Positions 34,446 to 42,694 of a DNA stretch of 64,000 nt are shown here, piece after piece. Numbering within the stretch: the first letter of the stretch is position 1; each line of letters opens with the position of its first letter. This DNA comes from Planctomycetia bacterium. Its GTDB lineage: Bacteria; Planctomycetota; Phycisphaerae; UBA1845; UTPLA1. Position numbers and translations under genes: made by a program. The DNA lies in NCBI GenBank assembly GCA_015075745.1, contig JABTTW010000001.1, positions 3,343,904 through 3,407,903 of the forward strand. Direction: 5' to 3'. The notes beneath the pieces were generated by a model. It made no database searches and was not told where the DNA came from. It saw nothing but the letters and a program-made list of their open reading frames with translations.

Positions 34446-35672
34446 TCAAGGCCGCGCGATTCGCGCGGCCTTTCTCTTTCCGACTTGAATCAGCATGCCA
34501 TCCGTCGGCGTGATCTTCGCCTGCGGATCGGTCTGCTTTTGCCGATCGACGCTGACGCCGCCGCCCTGGATCAAACGCCGGGCTTCGCTGGTCGAGGGGG
34601 CGAGGTCCAGCAGCTTCATCAGCTTCGGCAGCCCAATCGTGCCGTCGGCCTCACACTCGGCGACAGGCACTTGAATGGTCGGGATGTCATCCCGCAGGCC
34701 GCCGTCGCGAAATACCTCTTCCCACAGTTTTTCTTCGCGATCAGCCGCCGCCGCGTCGTAGTAGGTGGCGACGACCTGCTTGGCGAGGCGGACCTTGGCC
34801 TCGCGCGGGTGCGTCTTTGTCGCGTCGGTGATCGTCTCGATCTCCGTGTCCGGCAGCGTGGTCAGCAGCGTGTACCACTCCTTCATAAGCGAATCCGCAA
34901 TGCTCATCGTCTTGCCGAACATGTCCTTGGGCGTGTCGGTGAGGCCGACGTAGTTGCCGAGGCTCTTACTCATCTTCTCCACGCCGTCGAGGCCGCGGAG
35001 GATGGGCATGATGACCACGAGCTGCGGCGGCTTGCCGTGCTTCTCCATCAGATCGCGACCGCACAGATTGTTGAAAGTCTGATCGGTCCCGCCGAGCTCA
35101 ACATCAGCGTCGATCATGACCGAGTCGTACGCCTGCATCAGCGGGTACATCATCTCGGTCACGATGATCGGCGTCTCGTCCAAAATGCGCAGCTTGAAGT
35201 TCTCGCGCTGGAGCATCTGCTGCACCGTCATGTGACTGGTCAGCCGCAAAACGTCGGCAAACGTGAGCTTCGCCAGCCACTCGCTGTTGTAGCGAATCTC
35301 CAGCTTCTCCGGCCGCGTATCGAGGACATGGCCCGCCTGCTGAAAATACGTCTCGGCGTTCTGCTTAATCGTCGCCTCGTCGAGGGTCGGCCGGGCCTTC
35401 GTCTTGCCCGTGGGGTCGCCGATACGCGCGGTATAGTCGCCGATGATCAGCACGGCCTTGTGGCCGCAGTCCTGAAACTGCCGCATCTTGCGCAGGACGA
35501 CGGAGTGGCCCAGGTGAATATCCGGCGCGGTGGGGTCCATGCCCAGCTTGATGCGCAGCGGCCTCTTCGCCTCGCGGCTCTTCTCAAGACGCTTGCGCAG
35601 CTCTTTCTCCGTGTACACAGCCTCGCAGCCGCGCATCAATAGCGATAGTTGTTCATCAACTGTTGGAAACAT
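34446..35672 (-). CDS. tyrS: Tyrosyl-tRNA synthetase
   Basis: TyrS charges tRNA-Tyr. The 408-residue protein has the class I signatures HLGH (residues 53-56, in APDIHLGHSVVL) and KMSKS (233-237), tyrosine-binding MMYPLMQAYDSV and GGTDQTFN, and a C-terminal S4 RNA-binding domain (about 340-400, STSEARRLIQGGGVSVD). The type with KMSKS and SNN-less anticodon arm matches the TyrZ-like branch. Its last 8 codons lie inside a perfect inverted repeat that acts as terminator for the opposite gene. Confidence 0.97.
   Translation of the reverse strand: MFPTVDEQLSLLMRGCEAVYTEKELRKRLEKSREAKRPLRIKLGMDPTAPDIHLGHSVVLRKMRQFQDCGHKAVLIIGDYTARIGDPTGKTKARPTLDEATIKQNAETYFQQAGHVLDTRPEKLEIRYNSEWLAKLTFADVLRLTSHMTVQQMLQRENFKLRILDETPIIVTEMMYPLMQAYDSVMIDADVELGGTDQTFNNLCGRDLMEKHGKPPQLVVIMPILRGLDGVEKMSKSLGNYVGLTDTPKDMFGKTMSIADSLMKEWYTLLTTLPDTEIETITDATKTHPREAKVRLAKQVVATYYDAAAADREEKLWEEVFRDGGLRDDIPTIQVPVAECEADGTIGLPKLMKLLDLAPSTSEARRLIQGGGVSVDRQKQTDPQAKITPTDGMLIQVGKRKAARIARP
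34448..34479 (+). terminator. Rho-independent terminator overlapping the tyrS 3' coding end
   Basis: Perfect 12-bp arms AAGGCCGCGCGA (34448-34459) and TCGCGCGGCCTT (34461-34472), followed by TCTCTTTC. It terminates the lipoprotein gene ending at 34412. On the other strand it encodes the last residues of tyrS (KAARIARP). Confidence 0.75.
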
Positions 35673-35856
35673 GTCGGAGATTCTATGGAGGCACGCGGAT
35701 CAAGGCGAGCGCCTCCGCGGACTCGCAAGGAAACAGGGCATATCCGCGATCCGACACGTGAAATCACGTCACGATTGACTTGACTCATCGACCCTTGCTA
35801 GCATGTGATGATACAGGTTTTAGGATATTCTTGGTTTCCAGGTTGGACGTGCAGCC

Positions 35857-36123
35857 ATGACCGTCAGATTCGACTTACCCGACGAAATCGAAGAGTGCAT
35901 TCGTGGTCAGATCAGCAATCTCGACGAAGTAGCCAGGCAGTCTCTTGCCATTGAACTATACCGGCGTAATGTGATCAGTCGTCACCGGCTGGCAAATATT
36001 CTCGGGCTTGATCGTTTCCGGCTCGATGAGTTGCTGCATGCACGAGGCGTCTACCTCGATCAGACCTTCGAAGACGTCGTTAATGAAAGTGAAGCCCTTA
36101 AGGCGGCGCGTCAATCATGCTGA
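35857..36123 (+). CDS. UPF0175-family antitoxin
   Basis: An 88-residue protein of the UPF0175 family: a beta-rich start (VRFDLPDEIEECI), the helix EVARQSLAIELYRRNVISRH and the HTH-like LANILGLDRFRLDELLHARG. UPF0175 proteins pair with DUF3368 PIN-domain proteins as toxin-antitoxin systems. The stop overlaps the toxin start by 7 bases, so the pair is translationally coupled. By family, the antitoxin would also repress the operon. Confidence 0.85.
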   Translation: MTVRFDLPDEIEECIRGQISNLDEVARQSLAIELYRRNVISRHRLANILGLDRFRLDELLHARGVYLDQTFEDVVNESEALKAARQSC

Positions 36124-36593
36124 TTGTCGCGGATACGTCTCCCGTAAATTATCTGATTCTTGTTGAAGCCGACGGATTACTTCCCAGGCTCTACGGCCGT
36201 ATTCTCATTCCAACTCAGGTTCTAGATGAGCTCCTTTCAGAGAGTGCCCCGGAGCGGGTCCGCAGTTGGGCCGCATCTCCACCAAATTGGCTTGATGTGC
36301 GAAGCCCCGCAAGAATCGACTCGGCACTTCAGTTGGATTTGGGCGAAGCCGCGGCGATTTCGCTTGCCCAAGAAGTACATGCCGATCGATTGCTGATGGA
36401 TGATCGCGATGGGCGACAGATTGCCGCCTCGCTTGGACTTAAGGTTGCCGGTACTTTGGCCGTGATTCGTGACGCGGCAAGACAACGGTTGCTCGACCTG
36501 CCCACCGTGCTGACAAAACTTAAGGCTTCAACTTTTCGAGCGGCCCCATCGCTCTATCAGCAGCTTCTCGATGAATTTGAGAAGCAATCGTAG
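36117..36593 (+). CDS. DUF3368 PIN-domain toxin (probable ribonuclease)
   Basis: A 158-residue PIN-like protein: IVADTSPVNYLILVEADGLL (first acidic residue), LIPTQVLDELLS (Glu), LDLGEAAAISLAQEV (second acidic cluster GEA), RLLMDDRDGRQIAASLGLKVAGTLAVI (DD.D.R, third cluster). These four acidic positions form the Mg-dependent nuclease site. Overlaps the UPF0175 antitoxin gene. It is expected to cleave RNA when free of the antitoxin. Confidence 0.87.
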   Translation: MLIVADTSPVNYLILVEADGLLPRLYGRILIPTQVLDELLSESAPERVRSWAASPPNWLDVRSPARIDSALQLDLGEAAAISLAQEVHADRLLMDDRDGRQIAASLGLKVAGTLAVIRDAARQRLLDLPTVLTKLKASTFRAAPSLYQQLLDEFEKQS

Positions 36594-36603
36594 GGCCTAA
36601 AAC

Positions 36604-37353
36604 TCAAACCCGGCCGAAGCGGCGGTCTCTGCCTGCGTAATCCTTGATGGCCCTGTCCAGTTCGTCGGCGCCAAAGTCGGGCCAGCACGTCTCGGTCACA
36701 AACAGCTCCGCGTAACTGATCTGCCAAAGCAGAAAATTGCTGATCCGCATCTCGCCCGCCGTACGGATGAGCAGGTCCGGGTCGGGAATGCCAGCGGTGT
36801 AGAGCGAATCGGTGATGGTGCCCTCGGTGATCTCCTCCGGCGAAAGCTTGCCCGACTTCACGCGAACGGCGATGTCCTGCACCGCGTCGGTAAGCTCCGC
36901 CCGGCCGCTGTAGTTCAGCGCCAGGCACAAGGTCATGCCGGGGTTGCCCGCCGACATGCGCATCGTCTCGTCGAGTTCGTGCAGCACGTCATCCGGCAGG
37001 CCCTTTCGCCGACCGACCTGCACCAGCCGCACGCCGTTCTCCATGATCTCGGCCCGCTCCTTGATGAGGTACTCGACGTACAGCCGCATCAGGTGCGCGA
37101 CTTCCGACGGGGGGCGGTTCCAGTTCTCCGTGCTGAAGGAGTAAAGCGTCAGATACCCGACACCCAGCCGCGAACAGCGCCGGACGATCTCCTGCACCTT
37201 GTCAGCGCCGGCCTCGTGTCCGCGAATGCGCGGCAGATCGCGCCGCTTCGCCCAGCGGCCGTTGCCGTCCATGATGATGGCGATGTGATTCGGCACGCGC
37301 TCGCGCGGAACGCCCAGGGCGACCTGCGGGTCAATCGGCTCCACCCACGGCAT
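36604..37353 (-). CDS. uppS: Undecaprenyl diphosphate synthase
   Basis: UppS extends farnesyl diphosphate to the C55 carrier lipid for cell-envelope glycans. The 249-residue protein has the catalytic Asp block HIAIIMDGNGRWAKRRDLPR, GHEAGADKVQEIV, LTLYSFSTENWNRP and the late RTAGEMRISNFLLWQISYAEL with WPDF. It starts at the ATG sharing its A with the purA stop (TGATG), so translation is coupled to purA. Length is normal. Confidence 0.96.
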   Translation of the reverse strand: MPWVEPIDPQVALGVPRERVPNHIAIIMDGNGRWAKRRDLPRIRGHEAGADKVQEIVRRCSRLGVGYLTLYSFSTENWNRPPSEVAHLMRLYVEYLIKERAEIMENGVRLVQVGRRKGLPDDVLHELDETMRMSAGNPGMTLCLALNYSGRAELTDAVQDIAVRVKSGKLSPEEITEGTITDSLYTAGIPDPDLLIRTAGEMRISNFLLWQISYAELFVTETCWPDFGADELDRAIKDYAGRDRRFGRV

Positions 37354-38708
37354 CAGCCACCGACCTTTCCCGGCGACCGGAGGTGCGACAGGTACGATCG
37401 AATCTTCGACTCTCGGTGCAGTGTTGCGTCGCGCTGCGGGCCTGTGCTCACCAGCGTGATCGGCACCCCGAGCAGCTCTTCGAGGCGATCGAGATAGTTC
37501 TTCGCCGCTTCGGGTAACTGATCGAACTGGGTGCTTCCGGCGATTTCGCCCGGCCAACCTGGGAACGTCTCGAAGATCGGCTCCACGCTTTCAAGGACGC
37601 GAATATCCGCGGGGAAAATCCGCAGCATCTCGCCCTCGTGGCGATAGCCCGTGCAGATCTTCAGCTCGGGGAGCGTGCTGAGCGTGTCGAGGTGCATGAC
37701 CGCGACCTGCGTCATCCCGCCGAGTCGTACGCTGTACCTCGTGGCAAATGCGTCAAACCAGCCGCAGCGCCGCGGCCGGCCGGTGGTGGTGCCGTATTCG
37801 TGGCCCCGCTCGCGGATGAGATCGCCGGTGGCGTTGTCCTGCTCCGAGGGAAACGGCCCGCTGCCGACGCGCGTGGAATAAGCCTTCACGACGCCGACGT
37901 AACTGTTGATCGCCGACGGGGCGACACCGGCACCCGGGGCCGCGCCGGCGGCTGTGCAGGTGCTGCTGGTCACATAGGGAAAGGTCCCGTGCGTGATGTC
38001 CAGCAGGCTGCCCTGTGCGCCTTCGAAGAGAATGCGCTTGCCCTCGGAAATCGCGTCGTGCAGCAGGAGAGTCGTGTCGCTGACGTGCGGCGCGATCAAA
38101 TGGGCGAAGCCCAGCCACTGTTCGGCGATCTGGTGGGGGGCCAGCGCATCTTTGTCGCCGTAAAGGGCGGCAAACACCGTGTTGCGATCCGTGACGATGG
38201 CCTCGACTTTTTCTCGAAAGTCCTCGGGATAGTAAAGGTCCCCGACGCGTAGCGCCGACGTTCGCAGCATCTTGTCGGCATAGCAGGGACCGATCCCCTT
38301 GGCCGTCGTGCCGATCTTCCGTTCATCGCTGAGCCGCGCCTCACCGAGGCGGTCCTGCTTCTTGTGGTAGGGCATGACCAGATGCGCCCGGCGGGACACG
38401 CGCAGATTCTCGCCGACATGCACGCCGCGCCGGCGAAGCCCGTCGATCTCGTGCAGCAGGATGTCCAGGTCCACGGCGACGCCGGGCCCGATGATGTTGA
38501 GCACATTCGGCCGCAGCATGCCGCTGGGAATCAGGTGCAGGGCGAATTTCTCGTCGCCGATCCGTACGGTGTGCCCGGCGTTGGCCCCGCCGGCATAACG
38601 GACGACAACGTCGAAGTGCTCGGTGAGCAGATCGACGATTTTCCCCTTGCCCTCATCGCCCCATTGAAGGCCGACGACGCTGGTATTGCCGAGTGATTGA
38701 AAGTCCAT
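37353..38708 (-). CDS. purA: Adenylosuccinate synthetase
   Basis: PurA joins IMP and Asp using GTP, the first step from IMP to AMP. The 451-residue protein has the GTP loop and catalytic start VVGLQWGDEGKGKIVDLL, the conserved RYAGGANAGHTV, IGTTAKGIGPCYADKMLR, LFEGAQGSLLDITHGTFPYVTSS and TTTGRPRRCGWFD. The ATG at 38708 fits the family N-terminus; the longer frame upstream has no similarity and crosses a repeat. It is coupled to uppS. Confidence 0.97.
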   Translation of the reverse strand: MDFQSLGNTSVVGLQWGDEGKGKIVDLLTEHFDVVVRYAGGANAGHTVRIGDEKFALHLIPSGMLRPNVLNIIGPGVAVDLDILLHEIDGLRRRGVHVGENLRVSRRAHLVMPYHKKQDRLGEARLSDERKIGTTAKGIGPCYADKMLRTSALRVGDLYYPEDFREKVEAIVTDRNTVFAALYGDKDALAPHQIAEQWLGFAHLIAPHVSDTTLLLHDAISEGKRILFEGAQGSLLDITHGTFPYVTSSTCTAAGAAPGAGVAPSAINSYVGVVKAYSTRVGSGPFPSEQDNATGDLIRERGHEYGTTTGRPRRCGWFDAFATRYSVRLGGMTQVAVMHLDTLSTLPELKICTGYRHEGEMLRIFPADIRVLESVEPIFETFPGWPGEIAGSTQFDQLPEAAKNYLDRLEELLGVPITLVSTGPQRDATLHRESKIRSYLSHLRSPGKVGG

Positions 38709-38821
38709 CGCGTGCGTGTACTTATGAGCCAACCGGGGCCTCGCAAGCTGCGCGGCCGATGCGGTCCTTATACACGCTTCGGACGCCCCGCGAAAGAAAC
38801 CCCCTTCTGCTACGTCGCGGA

Positions 38822-38860
38822 GGCCCCGCGCAGTTCGATGTACTCGGCCATTCCCCGGCA
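38822..38860. repeat. 39-bp imperfect direct repeat, copy 1 (copy of a gene 3' end)
   Basis: This copy matches 38996-39034 at about 33 of 39 positions. Copy 2 is the coding end of the zinc-ribbon membrane protein gene (…AEFIELRG). Read on the minus strand, copy 1 gives MAEYIELRGASAT and a stop, i.e. a detached look-alike of that tail in non-coding DNA. Confidence 0.65.
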
Positions 38861-38865
38861 ATTTC

Positions 38866-38910
38866 CGATCCGATCCGATCCGATCCGAGCCGCGCCCGTA
38901 AGGAAGCGGG
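38866..38910. repeat. REP-like element with (CCGAT)n tandem
   Basis: Four to five CCGAT units (38866-38887) run into GAGCCGCGCCCGTAAGGAAG. A 30-bp version of the same sequence is at 42695-42724 (28 of 30 identical). I associate such GAGCCGCGCCCGT motifs with dispersed intergenic repeats in planctomycetes; this link is from memory, not tested. Confidence 0.55.
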
Positions 38911-38965
38911 CCAGCGACTCCCTATCCGCTCAATCATTCGAAAGCATGAACCGCGTAAAATCCGA

Positions 38966-39997
38966 TCAGGATGCGGCACTGCACGACATGACGGCGGTCC
39001 CGCGCAGCTCAATGAACTCGGCCAATCCCCGGCGAACCGCCTCATCAACGGTCGATGCCCACCCGCACTCGGGGCACCGGACCTCGCGCAGGCCGACGAG
39101 GCTGTATCCGCAACTGCCGCATCGAACGAATCTAGATAGATCGCTCTCTGACGCCAGTCCGGCCGGAAGGTCGATGCGATCGGAACGCCACAGCCATGCG
39201 GTGCCGGCGAACCACAGTGCGGCGGCGAGCAAGGGAAATGTCCATCGAATCGTTGTGTAGAGCACGGGGTTGGGGCCGGGAAGTGAGACAGGATTTCTCG
39301 GCAGAAGCACAGTCGCGGAAGAAAGCAGAAAGATCAGGACCAGCGCAGCCGTCGACACAACAGTCTTGAGTTCCCATGCTATTCGTTTGCGCCAGAGCGT
39401 TAGCCAAGTTCCGATCGCCATGAGGGCACAAACTGCGTAGCAAATGAATGCCTCGGTTTCCTCTGATAGTGACGTGAAGATTTCCAGACCGGCCCAGCTC
39501 AGAAAAAAGAAGCCGGGAAGGAGAAATGCGAGTGACCACGCAATCATGAGACGGGCGCTATCCAGATTCATTCGATGCCTCCTATTCGAGAAGACGTCCT
39601 TCTGCCGCCAAGTCCTGGCGAAGTATTCCGCCCACCAGACCAGTGCGCAGCTTCCCATCCAAAGACCAAGGCAGGAACCCGACTGACCGAACTTTTGATA
39701 TTCCTCGACTGCGCACTGCGTCGTTGACCAAATCGGCTTCCAAACGACAACTTGACCGATCATTAAAAGTGACAAGGCAACAGTCGAAGATACGCGTAGC
39801 CCGGACCAGTGGACGTATCGTCTCCAAACGCTGAGCACAGTCAGGCTTGCAAATAGGGTTCCCATAAGGCATGCGAATTGAAGACTGTCTTTGGAAAGCT
39901 TGAAATCCTGACAGAGTCCAAAAGAAAAGTAGAACACCCCCACGACACCGTATGGCAAAGCGATCATCATCTGCATTCTGCAAAGCCGATCGCTCAT
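38966..39997 (-). CDS. Multi-pass membrane protein with C-terminal zinc ribbon
   Basis: From ATG 39997 the protein has 343 residues with about eight hydrophobic helices (MIALPYGVVGVFYFSFGL, TVALSLLMIGQVVVW, IAWSLAFLLPGFFFLSWAG and others). A C-terminal zinc ribbon follows: CGSCGYSLVGLREVRCPECG, a pattern frequent at the ends of planctomycete membrane proteins. The frame stays open upstream to 40267 and includes another Cys-rich stretch (CDDPDCAHFGKQYARM), so an earlier start is possible. Codon use here is less GC-biased than in the housekeeping genes. Function unknown. Confidence 0.65.
   Translation of the reverse strand: MSDRLCRMQMMIALPYGVVGVFYFSFGLCQDFKLSKDSLQFACLMGTLFASLTVLSVWRRYVHWSGLRVSSTVALSLLMIGQVVVWKPIWSTTQCAVEEYQKFGQSGSCLGLWMGSCALVWWAEYFARTWRQKDVFSNRRHRMNLDSARLMIAWSLAFLLPGFFFLSWAGLEIFTSLSEETEAFICYAVCALMAIGTWLTLWRKRIAWELKTVVSTAALVLIFLLSSATVLLPRNPVSLPGPNPVLYTTIRWTFPLLAAALWFAGTAWLWRSDRIDLPAGLASESDLSRFVRCGSCGYSLVGLREVRCPECGWASTVDEAVRRGLAEFIELRGTAVMSCSAAS
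38996..39034. repeat. 39-bp imperfect direct repeat, copy 2 (within the membrane protein gene)
   Basis: Second copy of the repeat at 38822-38860; see that entry. It encodes GLAEFIELRGTA of the membrane protein on the minus strand. Confidence 0.65.
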
Positions 39998-40336
39998 GGA
40001 GTGTGACCCGATTCCCGCACGGCCGAAAAGACGCTCATCCAAATGCCGAATAGACGCCGTGCCGGAATAGCATAACGATTTCCCGACGCACATTGCACGG
40101 GGCATCCGGGCGTATTGTTTTCCGAAATGGGCGCAATCAGGATCGTCACAGCTCGACAGTGTTTTGCCGGTAAACCACTTGGGAACTGCATATGCGCGAT
40201 GATCGATTGCTGGAGGCTTTCGATGTGAATGAGCCGTTACGACGGAATACCGACAAAGTCGCATCAAGAGTCAAGGTATTTCCTCGGCCGAATGCCCGAT
40301 TGCGACGGTGGTCAGGCAAACTGAGGTAACGGCAGC
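39998..40336. other. Interval of about 340 bp without an assigned gene
   Basis: It lies between the membrane protein start and the stop of the AbiEii-type gene, both on the minus strand. The frame of the membrane protein gene continues into it as far as 40267. TTATGCT near 40070 (minus) is a possible -10. No repeat or RNA structure seen. Confidence 0.4.
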
Positions 40337-41302
40337 TTAAAGAAGTGATTGCAATTCGGCGAAGCGCCCCTGTACGTCGTCCCACGACGGGCTACTTCCG
40401 AAGCAAAGGACTCGGCATTGCGCCTCGTAGTCCCTGCGGATCGCGGCAAGCAAGTCGCCGGTCGGGTACAGCGCATCGCTCATGGCGAAGCTCATGCCCT
40501 CAGGCGGAAGATAGTCGCGTTCAAAGTGCGCCCTGCTGATTCGGTCGTAATCGCTCTTGATCCTCGCGTACTCCTCGGATTCGAGCATGGCGCGAACCTG
40601 AGGCTGTCCGGCAAGTTGGTACAGGTCGTAGTAGTGCCGGGCATAAGTGCCGATAGGTCGGCCGTCGCGCTTATAGATTTCGACCTTGGCGTGAATGGTA
40701 AACATCTTCTCGACAAACGTGCGCCGGAAGTGAAGGAGTCGCATCGAGAACGGCTGCTCGTCCTCGGCTCCCAGCGTGTGGTTTGTCTCCTTGAGGAACT
40801 GGGCCAAGTATGAACAAATCTGTACGATCTCGGTCGGTTCCCTTCCGCTGGCCGCTCCGGCCTCCAGCAGGATTCGGTTGGGGACTTCGCCCGGTCCGCC
40901 GAATCTTTGAGCGTACGAGAACGCGTCGTTTCGGCCGAAGCCTCCGATTGTTGTCGGCTTGTCCGGGTTGATGTACGTAAATGCCTTATGTCGCTTGACT
41001 GCGTCGCGCAGTGTTTTCAGTTCGCGGTCGATACCGTTCTTGCCCAGCGGCGGCGTGAACGCCTCTGGGTCGAGAAAGATGTCGATGTCTTCCGAGAATC
41101 GCTCGATTAGGTTCCAGCCTTTGGAAATGCTTGTGCCGCCTTTGAAAATGATCTTGTCGCCGGCCGCTTCGGCGACGGCGCGGAGCGCCTCGGTGACGTA
41201 ATAATCCTTTTCGATGAAGGCCGGGCGCAGGCCACGGGCGCGGAAATGTTCCGCCGCCTGGAGGATGGCCTGCTCGAAGTCCGGATGCTCGAATAGCCGC
41301 AT
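40337..41302 (-). CDS. AbiEii/AbiGii-type nucleotidyltransferase toxin
   Basis: A 321-residue protein with the type IV toxin signature: IFKGGTSISKGWNLIERFSEDIDIFLD, i.e. GGTSxSK followed by SEDIDI, then LLEAGAASG and late FAMSDALYPTGD. AbiEii enzymes are GTP- or NTP-dependent nucleotidyltransferases that modify tRNA or otherwise stop growth. The ATG at 41302 lies one base after the stop of the upstream antitoxin-like gene (TGATATG), so the pair is coupled. Lower GC than the flanking genes, consistent with transfer. Confidence 0.88.
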   Translation of the reverse strand: MRLFEHPDFEQAILQAAEHFRARGLRPAFIEKDYYVTEALRAVAEAAGDKIIFKGGTSISKGWNLIERFSEDIDIFLDPEAFTPPLGKNGIDRELKTLRDAVKRHKAFTYINPDKPTTIGGFGRNDAFSYAQRFGGPGEVPNRILLEAGAASGREPTEIVQICSYLAQFLKETNHTLGAEDEQPFSMRLLHFRRTFVEKMFTIHAKVEIYKRDGRPIGTYARHYYDLYQLAGQPQVRAMLESEEYARIKSDYDRISRAHFERDYLPPEGMSFAMSDALYPTGDLLAAIRRDYEAQCRVLCFGSSPSWDDVQGRFAELQSLL

Positions 41303-41303
41303 A

Positions 41304-42044
41304 TCAGCGCGTGCCCTTGGCCTGCCAGTTCTTCGCGGTTGGCATCGTCGCGAAGATCCCGAAATCAAAACGCGAAAACGGGTTCAGCGATTTTCTCAGG
41401 CGATTAAGTTCCTTATCAGGTCGGCGAAGCATTTCGCCACACGCGCCGAGTATTGCGCGCACCCGCGGTGGCTCGGTGTCCGCAATGGCGATTAGCCCCG
41501 CGTATCGGCCGGGTTCTGATAGCAGCGTTCGCATCCGTTCGATGGTCTCCTTCGCCGATAGCTCACCCGTTTTGCCACCGCTGCGCAGGAAGTCAAGAAT
41601 TGCCGCGTCGGTCGCGGAAAGCCGCGACCACGCCTCGGGTCGGCGCGTGTGAATGAGCGCATCCTCGCCGAAAAGCTTTCGGGGAAGGCTCAGCGCGGTG
41701 GTGGCGAGTTCGGCGCGTCGCGGGTTCTGCGTCGTGAATCCCAGGTGACTCGCGGCGGCGATGCCGGAAGGGAACACAGTCTTGCGGCTTGTTGCCAGCT
41801 TGCGGATGGCAGCGGGATTCGGACGGCTCCTGCCGAAAGCCGACTTCCGGGATCGATAGTAGATACCCTTGCTGACCCGCTCGATGGCTCCTTGCCTCGC
41901 CAAGCGCGAAAGCGCCTGTGCTGCTGCCATGGGGGAGAGGTCGCGAAAGTCGTCAAGTCGCCATAGGCGTTCGCCGCCCTTCTCAATTCGCTTGCGAATG
42001 AGCGTGGCGGTGCGGCCGGTCAGGGATGCGGCCTTGCTGTCCAT
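41304..42044 (-). CDS. AbiEi-like antitoxin / transcriptional regulator (DUF6088-like)
   Basis: A 246-residue protein with an N-terminal winged-helix region (RLDDFRDLSPMAAAQALSRL, IERVSKGIYYRSRKSAFG) and a C-terminal domain (about 100-240). AbiEi and DUF6088 proteins neutralise AbiEii-type toxins and repress their own operon. A perfect-looking promoter with a palindrome across its -35 lies immediately upstream, fitting autoregulation. No ribosome binding site exists upstream of the ATG because the -10 box is only 6 nt away; a leaderless mRNA is likely. Confidence 0.85.
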   Translation of the reverse strand: MDSKAASLTGRTATLIRKRIEKGGERLWRLDDFRDLSPMAAAQALSRLARQGAIERVSKGIYYRSRKSAFGRSRPNPAAIRKLATSRKTVFPSGIAAASHLGFTTQNPRRAELATTALSLPRKLFGEDALIHTRRPEAWSRLSATDAAILDFLRSGGKTGELSAKETIERMRTLLSEPGRYAGLIAIADTEPPRVRAILGACGEMLRRPDKELNRLRKSLNPFSRFDFGIFATMPTAKNWQAKGTR

Positions 42045-42050
42045 GTTCTA

Positions 42051-42079
42051 AGAATAGGTAATGTCGGTCGATATGTCAA
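42051..42079 (-). promoter_or_regulatory. Consensus promoter of the AbiE-type operon, probably leaderless
   Basis: On the minus strand: TTGACA (42079-42074), 17-nt spacer, TATTCT (42056-42051), then 6 nt TAGAAC, then ATG at 42044. The expected start site falls on the A of ATG. Confidence 0.75.
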
Positions 42080-42089
42080 GTTTTCTTGA
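42076..42089. promoter_or_regulatory. Palindrome TCAAGTTTTCTTGA over the -35 box, candidate operator
   Basis: Two 5-bp half-sites TCAAG/CTTGA around TTTT overlap the -35 of the AbiE-type operon. Likely binding site of the operon's own regulator; inference from position. Confidence 0.5.
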
Positions 42090-42200
42090 TAAAAAACATG
42101 ACACTACTCACACTGCAAGAACCACTGGGCGAATTATCGGCCAACAGTGGTCTTCAGGCGGGTTTCGGGCTGGCCTCGGCGATCCGCCGCAAGGCGCAAT

Positions 42201-42311
42201 TTAGAACGGATCGCGCTCAATGCCGGCGAATCGCATAGCTTTCGTGACGGCAACGCCGCTGCTCAGGAAGGGATCGAGGATTATCTTGGCCTGGATGGCG
42301 TGACAGAAGTT
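42201..42311 (-). pseudogene. Remnant of a DNA methyltransferase C-terminus
   Basis: The minus strand reads HAIQAKIILDPFLSSGVAVT, KAMRFAGIERDPF and stop. This resembles the LDPFxGSGTT...A.....GIERDP ending of N4/N6-adenine type (D12/beta-group) methyltransferases, where DPF-x-x-S-G is the AdoMet-binding motif I. The frame continues only about 35 codons further upstream, without other methylase motifs, so the rest of the gene is gone. It lies directly next to the AbiE-type operon. Confidence 0.5.
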
Positions 42312-42602
42312 CCACACCTGACAAGAGGCGTGCGATGGGGCCTCGGACGATGGTCCGGAAGCGTTCGTGGCGTGAGTCGTTGTTTGTCTCTCTCTCAAAA
42401 CATCTGGCCGTTCTTTCACCGCCTGATGGTCCTCGGAAGTATGCCGTACCGTTCCAAAAGGCGCGAACGCGGAGCAAGAATATCTCCACGAAGGCGGCCT
42501 GTGTTATGGCAAAACTCACGAAACAAACCCCATCCAGCCATACTCTGAATGTCAGGCCTGTTTCACAGAAAAACTACCTGAAACTCGCGTCGCCCCAACT
42601 CG

Positions 42603-42660
42603 TGCCCGCCACATGTGTTGGCACGATTTCCGAGAGGCTTGTGTCACCTTATGTCACCTT
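42603..42660 (+). repeat. 58-bp direct repeat, copy 1
   Basis: Copy 1 of a repeat starting TGCCCGCCACATGTGTTGGC and ending in a doubled TGTCACCTTATGTCACCTT. It matches 42876-42933 at 51 of 58 positions. Similarity extends weakly about 20 bp upstream (CTCGC...CCCCAAC). Confidence 0.75.
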
Positions 42661-42694
42661 CGATTTTGCACGACTTACGCGCGTGCCGCCGCTC

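Noticed and set aside
34485..35642. Plus-strand open frame of 385 codons opposite tyrS
   Set aside because: Shadow of tyrS; no recognisable domain.
36237..36485. Minus-strand small frame inside the DUF3368 toxin gene
   Set aside because: Antisense shadow without ribosome binding site.
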